30,932 nt of DNA from Bacteroidia bacterium (GTDB lineage: Bacteria > Bacteroidota > Bacteroidia > JABEUT01), in the NCBI GenBank assembly GCA_013044305.1, contig JABEUT010000028.1, positions 1 to 30,932 of the forward strand, read 5' to 3'. The notes beneath the pieces are model-generated. The model saw only the letters and a list, made by a program, of their open reading frames with translations. It was not told the DNA's origin and did no database searches. A program made the translations under genes and the position numbers. Numbering within the stretch: position 1 is the first letter of the stretch; the number at the start of each line of letters is the position of its first letter. This document shows positions 8,663-14,629 of this stretch, one piece after another.

Positions 8663-8666
8663 CACG

Positions 8667-9677
8667 ATGAATATTATTAAGCGATACCGGAGCAATATTT
8701 TCATCCCTGTCATACTTTGTATGGCATTATGCTCCTCATGCACCGAAGGCGTATATTTTAACGTAACCGAACCTGCCTATGTAACCATACCAAATGGTGT
8801 GAAAAGAGTTGGCATAGTAAACCGCAGCATCATATCTGATTCGAACAACGTTCGCCGATCCATCGACAATATAATTTCCGAGAAAAGCCCTTTGCTGGAT
8901 AAAGAATGCAGCATGAATTGCATCAGCGGGTTAAAAGCAGCTTTGATTCAAAGCAATATCTTTCCGAAAGTTGAATCTTTCGATTCGCTGCACCTTATTA
9001 ACAGCCATCCGAATGCATTCCCGGCCCCCTTGCCATGGACGGAAATAGAGAAGATTTGCAGCAACAACAAAGTGGACGTGCTGTTCTCTCTGGAACTTTT
9101 TCATACCGACACCAAAGTGAACGTGGTTGGCTCGGCCATGACCCTGCTGAATGCAGGACCCGATGCGCTTGCCGGCAGCGGGACAGAAGGAACCATTGTA
9201 AAAACAGGATGGCGTATTTATTATCCCCAGAGCCGCTCTATCCTTGATGAATATACACTTGGTAATAACGTTACATCGTCTTTAATGAACCATAAGGAAA
9301 CCATCAGGAATACCAGCTACGACATGGGGCAGACCTATGCCTCAAGGGTTATTCCGACTATAGTTTCCGTATGGCGCGATTTTTATATAAGAGGAAACCG
9401 CAACTTTAAAATTGCACGGCGCATGGCAGACGCAGGCGACTGGAACAGTGCAGCAAAGATCTGGCAAAATGAGATTAACAACCCCAAACGCAAATTATGC
9501 GCAAGGGCATATTATGATCTTGCAATTAATCAGGAAATAAATGGTAATCTGGACAGCGCCATAGGCTTTGCCCAAAAATCTTATGAAATAGGAGGCAGGC
9601 AGCTTGCTTTAGATTACCTGAACATGCTGCAGAACAGAGTTGCCGGCAATCAGATACTTAATTCGCAGGCACATTGA
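8667..9677 (+). CDS. Outer-membrane lipoprotein, DUF6340-like
   Basis: The protein has 336 residues. The N-terminus is a lipoprotein signal (hydrophobic stretch, then ALCSSC with Cys25 as the likely lipidated residue). The segment after it (Y-F-N-V-T-E-P-A-Y-V-T-I-P-N-G-V-K-R-V-G-I-V-N-R-S) resembles the start of the DUF6340 family common in Bacteroidota. The middle contains DVLFSLELF and GWRIYYPQSR, a pattern of that family. The C-terminal ~90 residues look like helical TPR-type repeats (ARRMADAGDWNSAAKIWQNEI; AYYDLAINQEINGNLDSAIGFAQKSYEIG). The molecular function is unknown; family members are periplasm-facing lipoproteins. The start is fixed by the signal peptide and the promoter box at 8655. 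It converges with the cytochrome gene. Confidence 0.75.
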   Translation: MNIIKRYRSNIFIPVILCMALCSSCTEGVYFNVTEPAYVTIPNGVKRVGIVNRSIISDSNNVRRSIDNIISEKSPLLDKECSMNCISGLKAALIQSNIFPKVESFDSLHLINSHPNAFPAPLPWTEIEKICSNNKVDVLFSLELFHTDTKVNVVGSAMTLLNAGPDALAGSGTEGTIVKTGWRIYYPQSRSILDEYTLGNNVTSSLMNHKETIRNTSYDMGQTYASRVIPTIVSVWRDFYIRGNRNFKIARRMADAGDWNSAAKIWQNEINNPKRKLCARAYYDLAINQEINGNLDSAIGFAQKSYEIGGRQLALDYLNMLQNRVAGNQILNSQAH

Positions 9678-9755
9678 ACGGTAAGGCAGCAGTGCTACCC
9701 CAGCCGCTTAAGCGCAACATTCCCGCATCAGTCAATTTTCTTTAGTAGGCACCAC

Positions 9756-10418
9756 TCAAGCATCCTGCCCTCCGCCGTTGATCATATCCGACACTATCCC
9801 TCTGTTTTCCCGCGTAAATTCCGCCCTAACAACGCCTGCTATATGTACCACGATAAAGGCAATGATGAACCACATTAGAACCGCATGAACGTTGCTCACC
9901 TGGTGCCTTATGGCTTTCAGGCTCTCCACGTCGTCGGAATAAGACATAAAAAGGCCCGTACATGCCTGGGCGAAGAGGATCAGATAAAAAGAGAGATAGG
10001 CGCACCTTACCATGAAGTAATGCTTTCCCCGTGCCTTATCGGCAGCAGGCATCTTCAGGTAACCCAGCGACTTCTTTATCAAGGGAATAAGTCTTTGATC
10101 CTTGGGCCGGAATAATTCAAACAGTATCCTGAACAATAATAAAGAGGCGATAAAATAGCCAAAGTAAACATGCCAATGCCAGGCCAGATCGTTGAAATCG
10201 TGGGCCACCGACCTTGCCTGTGCGGCCGTTACAGTTATGTTGCTTTCCTCCAGATTTTTTTGCACCATTTCAATATTATTATTGGCATGCAGAAGGGTTT
10301 TCGCGAATATAACGGTGCTAAGGGAGCATAGTATTACAATGAAATTAGACCAATGCCATAATCTTAATATGGCGGGTTGCCTTACTTTAAGTACAGGTTC
10401 CTGCTGTAAGTTGTTCAT
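9756..10418 (-). CDS. Cytochrome b/b561-type integral membrane protein
   Basis: A 220-residue protein with about four transmembrane helices (residues ~24-44, ~84-100, ~140-158, ~182-200). Candidate haem ligands lie in the helices: His22 (RLWHWSNF), His81/His83 (AWHWHVYFGY), His172/His178 (RHQVSNVHAVL) and His192 (VVHIAG). The layout resembles the b-type cytochrome subunit of Ni/Fe hydrogenases and related quinone-linked cytochromes, passing electrons between a periplasmic partner and quinones. No hydrogenase or dehydrogenase gene is in this window, so the partner is unknown. It is transcribed away from the Lon-type gene, and the shared gap carries a -7 box for this gene (10482-10489) and two weak Fnr-like sites. 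Confidence 0.8.
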   Translation of the reverse strand: MNNLQQEPVLKVRQPAILRLWHWSNFIVILCSLSTVIFAKTLLHANNNIEMVQKNLEESNITVTAAQARSVAHDFNDLAWHWHVYFGYFIASLLLFRILFELFRPKDQRLIPLIKKSLGYLKMPAADKARGKHYFMVRCAYLSFYLILFAQACTGLFMSYSDDVESLKAIRHQVSNVHAVLMWFIIAFIVVHIAGVVRAEFTRENRGIVSDMINGGGQDA

Positions 10419-10481
10419 GATAGTTTAAGTTATTGGTTCTGTTTGCGGAAATGGCTTTGCTTCCCGTGTTCAATTCCGGCA

Positions 10482-10489
10482 CAAAAGTA
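10482..10489 (-). promoter_or_regulatory. -7 box TACTTTTG for the cytochrome gene
   Basis: An exact TAnnTTTG on the minus strand, giving a leader of about 60 nt before the start codon at 10418. No -33 element was identified. Confidence 0.4.
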
Positions 10490-10559
10490 AGGAATGATTT
10501 GTTACAGGATAAGGCCGGCAAAGACATTACTGAAACCTAGGGCATCGGAGCATCAAAAT

Positions 10560-10573
10560 TTGATAATTCTCAT
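10560..10573. promoter_or_regulatory. Weak Fnr/Crp-like site (TTGAT-AATT-CTCAT)
   Basis: Eight of ten half-site positions fit ATGAY-N4-RTCAT. Its centre is exactly 22 bp from that of the next site (10582-10595), about two helical turns, and both share the spacer AATT. It lies between the divergent cytochrome and Lon-type genes. Confidence 0.25.
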
Positions 10574-10581
10574 CTATTTCC

Positions 10582-10595
10582 GTGACAATTTTCAT
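10582..10595. promoter_or_regulatory. Weak Fnr/Crp-like site (GTGAC-AATT-TTCAT)
   Basis: Eight of ten half-site positions fit ATGAY-N4-RTCAT. It lies 53-66 nt upstream of the ATG chosen for the Lon-type protease and would overlap a longer GTG-initiated version of that protein. This is one reason to prefer the downstream ATG. Confidence 0.25.
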
Positions 10596-10647
10596 GCCTA
10601 CGGGTCGCCAAAATCAGGATATTGGTCATGTTTTAAAAGACATATAC

Positions 10648-13077
10648 ATGAAAGAACCCTTGGATGCAGCATCCCTTTGCAAAACTTTCGATCTGAATTT
10701 TTTGAGCGATGCGGCAATATTGTCCGAAAAAGATGATATTATTGGACAGCCCCGCGCCGTCAAATCACTTGAAACAGGCTTGAACATCAGTCACGTCGGC
10801 TATAATATTTTCGTTTCCGGAGCTGCCGGCACCGGTAAGCTAACAGCCATTAAGCAATTTTTAGGCAAACGCGCCGGTTTGCAGCCTGCTCCCAGCGACT
10901 GGTGCTATGTAAACAACTTCGGCGACCCATATAGGCCGAAAATCATAAGCCTTCCGGCAGGGCATGCACGTAATTTCAGGAGCGATATTAAAAAACTGAT
11001 AGATGAAGCGCGGAGCGCCCTCAAAAAAGCATTCACCAGCGAAGAATTTTCGGAGCACAGAGAAGCGATAGTGGATAAAATGAAAAGGAAGCAGAATGAA
11101 CTTTTATCTGTGCTGGACGAAGAAGCAAAAAAAGAAAACCTCACCTTCCGTACATCGCCAATGGGTATTTTTATTATACCTGTAAAAAACGGGAAAGCCA
11201 TCGATGAAACGGAGGCAGGGAAACTTACTGACAAGGAGATAAAAGCAATTCGAGAAAAACAGGAAAAATTCAACAAGAGACTCGACAACTACCTGGATGA
11301 AAGGCGCAAAATTGAAAAAGCAGCGCAGGAAGAGATTGACGACCTCGGCCGGAAAGCGGCTCTGTTTGCCATTGATGCCCTTATACGGGAACGCAAATCG
11401 GCATACCAAAGCCTGGGTGATATTGTAACATACCTTGATGAGATTAAAGAAGACATTCTGCATAATATTCCGGCGTTCCTGGACGGGGAAAGCAAGCAAA
11501 ATCAGGCAAAGGCTCTTTTCGGCGGCGAGAACGACGAAGAATCGCTGCTGGCAAAATACGATGTAAACATCCTTACTGACAATACCGATATGATAGGTGC
11601 ACCTCTTATCATTGAACCCAACCCCACTTTCACCAACCTGGTGGGGAAAATGGAAAAAGAATCAAGGTTTGGCGCCCTGCTTACCAACTTCAGCCTGATT
11701 AAGGCGGGGGCGCTGCACCGCGCCAACGGCGGCTACCTCGTTCTGCCGGCATTGGAACTTTTGCGCAACCCCCTTGCCTACGACAGCCTTAAACGATGCC
11801 TTAAAAGTAAACATATTGAAATAGAAGAGGCAACGGATTCACTCGGTATTTTATCGGCAAAAACCCTTAAGCCCGAACCCGTTCCCCTGAACATTAAAGT
11901 GGTACTCATGGGTGACAGCCACATATATTCCCTGCTGTATGAACTCGACAACGAGTTCAGGGAATTGTTCAAAATAAAGGCTGACTTTGATACCGCCATG
12001 GAATTGAACGAAAGCGCCATAAAAAGCTATGCCGGTTTTATAGGCAAGCTGGTAAAGGAAGAAAAGCTGCTCCCGGCAGGCAAGCCGGCAGTTGAAAGGA
12101 TACTACAGTATGGTTGCAGGCTTATAGAACATCAGGAGAAACTTTCTACCCGCTTCGGTAAAATAGCCGATATACTGCGTGAGGCCTCCTATTATGCCGG
12201 ACTGGAAGGGACCGCCGAAATAACCGCACTGCATATAGAACGAGCCATTGAAGAAAAATTCTACCGCTCGAACCTGCTTCAGGAAAAACTGAACGACATG
12301 ACTAAAGAAGGCAGCATATCCATTGAAACGGAAGGAGAAAGAACAGGACAGGTGAACGGATTATCGGTAATAGACATAGGCGATATAGCCTTCGGGCATC
12401 CGAATAAAATAACGGTGAGCACCGATATGGGAAGGGATGGAATAATTGACATAGAAAGGGAGGCAAAACTCGGAGGACCCATACACAGCAAAGGCGTAAT
12501 GATACTATCGGGATACCTTTACGAGCAATTCGGAAAGCAAACCCCCGTTAGCATTTCAGCAAGGATAGTCTTTGAACAAAGTTATGCCGGAGTTGACGGC
12601 GACAGCGCCTCAAGCACCGAGCTGTATGCCATACTGTCAAGCCTGGGCGGCATTCCTATAAAACAGGGCATTGCCGTAACCGGATCCGTAAATCAAAAAG
12701 GCGAGGTGCAGGCGGTAGGAGGCATAAATGAAAAAATAGAAGGCTACTTTGAGGTATGCCGGCTAAAAGGCCTGACAGGAAACCAGGGCGTTATAATTCC
12801 CTTACAGAATGTGCGCCACCTCATGCTCAAAAAAAATATTATTGACGCTGTGAATGAAAAAAAATTCAGGATTTGGGCAGTGAATAACATTGACGAAGGA
12901 ATTGAGATATTGACAGGTATGCACGCCGGCACGGCGGACTCCAAAGGAGAATATGAACCGAACACAGTCAAATTTTTGGTGAACAACCGCCTGAAGGAAG
13001 TAACCGCCAAACTGAAAGAATTCAGCATAGGGCAGAATGGCAGGGTTCCTGCAAAAGCATACAAAAACAGTTTGTAA
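10648..13077 (+). CDS. Lon-family ATP-dependent protease, AAA_32/LonB-like type
   Basis: The protein has 809 residues from the ATG at 10648. The N-terminal region (IIGQPRAVKSLETGLNIS, GYNIFVSGAAGTGKLT) is that of the AAA_32-type Lon-like proteases found in many bacteria besides classical Lon. A charged, partly coiled-coil stretch follows (about residues 110-250). The C-terminal Lon protease domain carries the Ser-Lys dyad: Ser653 in G-V-D-G-D-S-A-S-S and Lys696 in GGINEKIEG, 43 residues apart as in E. coli Lon (Ser679/Lys722). The nucleotide loop is unusual: after GTGK (Lys64) comes Leu65 where Walker A motifs normally have Ser or Thr. An in-frame GTG at 10582 would add 22 residues, but family homology begins after the ATG. 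Likely role: turnover of damaged or regulatory proteins, consistent with the Hsp20 gene 138 nt downstream. Confidence 0.88.
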   Translation: MKEPLDAASLCKTFDLNFLSDAAILSEKDDIIGQPRAVKSLETGLNISHVGYNIFVSGAAGTGKLTAIKQFLGKRAGLQPAPSDWCYVNNFGDPYRPKIISLPAGHARNFRSDIKKLIDEARSALKKAFTSEEFSEHREAIVDKMKRKQNELLSVLDEEAKKENLTFRTSPMGIFIIPVKNGKAIDETEAGKLTDKEIKAIREKQEKFNKRLDNYLDERRKIEKAAQEEIDDLGRKAALFAIDALIRERKSAYQSLGDIVTYLDEIKEDILHNIPAFLDGESKQNQAKALFGGENDEESLLAKYDVNILTDNTDMIGAPLIIEPNPTFTNLVGKMEKESRFGALLTNFSLIKAGALHRANGGYLVLPALELLRNPLAYDSLKRCLKSKHIEIEEATDSLGILSAKTLKPEPVPLNIKVVLMGDSHIYSLLYELDNEFRELFKIKADFDTAMELNESAIKSYAGFIGKLVKEEKLLPAGKPAVERILQYGCRLIEHQEKLSTRFGKIADILREASYYAGLEGTAEITALHIERAIEEKFYRSNLLQEKLNDMTKEGSISIETEGERTGQVNGLSVIDIGDIAFGHPNKITVSTDMGRDGIIDIEREAKLGGPIHSKGVMILSGYLYEQFGKQTPVSISARIVFEQSYAGVDGDSASSTELYAILSSLGGIPIKQGIAVTGSVNQKGEVQAVGGINEKIEGYFEVCRLKGLTGNQGVIIPLQNVRHLMLKKNIIDAVNEKKFRIWAVNNIDEGIEILTGMHAGTADSKGEYEPNTVKFLVNNRLKEVTAKLKEFSIGQNGRVPAKAYKNSL

Positions 13078-13107
13078 CCACGCCTTGCAGCCCCTGATGT
13101 GTTATGA

Positions 13108-13121
13108 ATGACAAATGTCAT
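13108..13121. promoter_or_regulatory. Fnr/Crp-like palindrome (ATGAC-AAAT-GTCAT)
   Basis: A perfect inverted repeat that extends by one more base pair on each side (13107-13122). Its centre (13114.5) is about 55 bp upstream of the hsp20 -7 box. That places it near -64, a usual position for Crp-type activators acting from upstream. The same pattern occurs before tnaA. Confidence 0.45.
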
Positions 13122-13165
13122 TTTGATTTTTGACGCATAGCATTTACAGACTATAGCCCCTGAAA

Positions 13166-13173
13166 TACATTTG
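13166..13173 (+). promoter_or_regulatory. hsp20 promoter -7 box TACATTTG
   Basis: An exact TAnnTTTG match. A TTTAC at 13143-13147 lies 18 bp upstream as a possible, weak -33 element. The leader to the ATG at 13216 would be about 37 nt. Confidence 0.5.
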
Positions 13174-13215
13174 CGTCATAACTCAATTATTTTATAACCA
13201 TAAAACCTAAACAAT

Positions 13216-13677
13216 ATGGCTCTTTCATTAACAAAAACAGGACGGTTGCTTCCCACCTTGTCAACCGATTTATTCAGCGATGATTTTTTCACATTCCCAA
13301 GCCTTATTAACTGGGATGGCGGACTTACCGGAAACGGGCTTACAAAAGGCGTGCCTTCGGTGAATATTGTTGAAACCTCCAACAATTTTCAAATTGAGAT
13401 GGCAGCCCCGGGAATGGAGAAAAAAGATTTCAAAGTGGAAGTAGATAACGGGGTGCTTACCATCAGTTCGGAAAAGGAAAATGAAAAGGAAGAGAAAGGC
13501 AAGAACTACACTAGAAAGGAGTTCTCCTACAACGCCTTTTCACGCAGTTTCAGCCTGCCGGAAAATTGCCTGCCCGAAAAAATAAGCGCCGCTTACGACA
13601 ATGGCCTGCTCACCCTCACCCTGCCCAAGCAGGAGGTTTCAATTTCCAAACCAAAAAAGGAAATAAAGGTATCATAA
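13216..13677 (+). CDS. Small heat-shock protein, Hsp20/alpha-crystallin family
   Basis: The protein has 153 residues. An alpha-crystallin domain runs from about residue 47 to 140: PSVNIVETSNNFQIEMAAPG, then KKDFKVEVDNGVLTISSEKE, KEFSYNAFSRSFSLPEN and AAYDNGLLTLTLPK. The G-L-L-T-L-T-L-P signature is the conserved family end motif. The short N-terminal arm and the tail KPKKEIKVS replace a classical I-x-I motif with IKV. It acts as an ATP-independent holdase in the cytoplasm. It has its own promoter box and an upstream Fnr-like palindrome, and is followed 73 nt later by the CBS protein, with which it may be cotranscribed. Confidence 0.95.
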   Translation: MALSLTKTGRLLPTLSTDLFSDDFFTFPSLINWDGGLTGNGLTKGVPSVNIVETSNNFQIEMAAPGMEKKDFKVEVDNGVLTISSEKENEKEEKGKNYTRKEFSYNAFSRSFSLPENCLPEKISAAYDNGLLTLTLPKQEVSISKPKKEIKVS

Positions 13678-13750
13678 CAAACCGGTTGCACAAAGAGCTC
13701 TGCCTCATAATGCAGGGTTCTTTTATTACCAACCATTATTCTTAAAACCA

Positions 13751-14251
13751 ATGAAAGTAAACGAGCTAATGACCGCAAAGGCTTTAAAAACCTGCAGCCC
13801 CGAATCGAGCCTGAAGGAAGCCTCGCAAACCATGAAAGCAGGTAATTGCGGAGCGCTTCCGGTTACCGATAAGCAGAAAAAAGTGGTTGGCATAATTACT
13901 GACAGGGATATTTGCCTTGCCTTGTCGGAAGACGCAACAACGCCCTCGGAAAATGTTCCCGTAAGCGAAATAATGCACACCCATGTGCACACGGTAAAAG
14001 AATCGGCTAGCATGGACGAAGCATTGAAGCAAATGCGTTCGAACCATGTAGGCAGGCTACCCGTAGTGGACGAAAACGGAAGGCTTGCCGGCATCCTGTC
14101 ACTACATCACATAATTGCCAAGGCAGCCGGCACCAAAGCAAATTTCGGAGTGCAGACCAATTTGGGCGGCAACGTGCTTAAAACCATTCAGGCGCTGGGC
14201 AAACGCTATGAAAAACACGGGCGCACAGAAAGTATGGCATCGGCCTGGTAA
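13751..14251 (+). CDS. Tandem CBS-domain protein
   Basis: A 166-residue cytoplasmic protein made of a CBS pair: CBS1 at about 1-60 (M-K-V-N-E-L-M-T, GALPVTDKQKKVVGIITDRDI) and CBS2 at about 70-125 (VSEIMHTHVHTV, VGRLPVVDENGRLAGILSLHHI), plus a ~40-residue basic tail (TIQALGKRYEKHGRTES). CBS pairs usually bind adenine nucleotides and act as energy sensors. No catalytic or transport domain is attached, so the target is unknown. It lies between Hsp20 and an ADP-forming CoA synthetase, an arrangement that suggests stress or low-energy physiology. It has no obvious promoter of its own, and a strong terminator follows it. Confidence 0.9.
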   Translation: MKVNELMTAKALKTCSPESSLKEASQTMKAGNCGALPVTDKQKKVVGIITDRDICLALSEDATTPSENVPVSEIMHTHVHTVKESASMDEALKQMRSNHVGRLPVVDENGRLAGILSLHHIIAKAAGTKANFGVQTNLGGNVLKTIQALGKRYEKHGRTESMASAW

Positions 14252-14298
14252 CCGCATTACGACTGGCTGCATATAAGGCCAAACAATGTCATGTGCCG

Positions 14299-14329
14299 AA
14301 GGCGGGTGTTAAAAAACCCGCCTTTATTC
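14299..14329 (+). terminator. Rho-independent terminator after the hsp20-CBS unit
   Basis: A stem AAGGCGGGT (14299-14307) pairs perfectly with ACCCGCCTT (14316-14324) around an 8-nt loop, followed by a T-rich run (TTTATT overlapping the stem end). It is the clearest terminator hairpin in the window and separates the CBS gene from the acyl-CoA synthetase gene. Confidence 0.85.
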
Positions 14330-14629
14330 ATACCCGGATATGTGATACCATTTTCTTCATGCACCTTGCATTCTGCGAGAACAAATAAGCACAATTGGAT
14401 AATTTAATGTTGATAACTCTGATGAATATCATAAATGCATATACGGCAATGCAGTAACTTGCGAAATACTCGTTAAACAGACCGGTAAACGTGATGGAGA
14501 AATGCACTAACCTGCTTGGGGAAATTCCGGAAAAGGCGGCAATAAAGAGGGTGCAATTACAGGCGGCCATGAAGATGAAATGCATATCCGCAATACGTTC
14601 CAACAGACAGGAAAAATAAAAGCAATCCT
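14330..14629. other. Gap before the acyl-CoA synthetase gene, possible decayed or small gene
   Basis: About 300 nt with no confident gene. On the plus strand, one frame reads as a helical, Lys/Glu/Ala-rich sequence interrupted by TAA at 14386-14388 and 14455-14457 and ending at TAA 14617-14619. On the minus strand an 85-91 codon ORF (14328-14585 from its first ATG) encodes a hydrophobic, Cys/Phe-rich peptide. At most one is likely real. No -7 box or tRNA was found here. Confidence 0.35.
14494..14619 (+). CDS. Possible small ORF or remnant immediately before the acyl-CoA synthetase gene
   Basis: Forty-one codons starting MEKCTNLLGEIPEKAAIK and ending SNRQEK, ten nt before the synthetase ATG. 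The amphipathic helical composition and codon choice (ATA, AGG, AAG, GCC) resemble the neighbouring genes. The same frame upstream (LAKYSLNRPVNV) continues the style back to a TAA, so it may be the end of a decayed gene. I recognise no family. Confidence 0.2.
   Translation: MEKCTNLLGEIPEKAAIKRVQLQAAMKMKCISAIRSNRQEK

Larger units (their letters stand above)
8157..8666. other. Intergenic stretch with one small minus-strand gene
   Basis: This 510-nt gap between tnaA and the DUF6340-like lipoprotein holds the 63-codon membrane-protein ORF at 8297-8488 with its -7 box, and the promoter box of the downstream lipoprotein at 8655. I see no tRNA, no clear terminator hairpin and no repeat in the remainder. 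An overlapping plus-strand ORF (8213-8551, TTG start) looks like a shadow. Confidence 0.5.

Noticed and set aside
9756..10418. Hydrogenase operon member
   Set aside because: The histidine layout is like the hydrogenase b-type cytochrome, but no hydrogenase subunit or maturation gene is in the window, so only a general b-type cytochrome call is made.
10582..10647. GTG start adding 22 residues to the Lon-type protease
   Set aside because: Homology to the family starts after the ATG at 10648, and the GTG would sit inside a weak Fnr-like palindrome.
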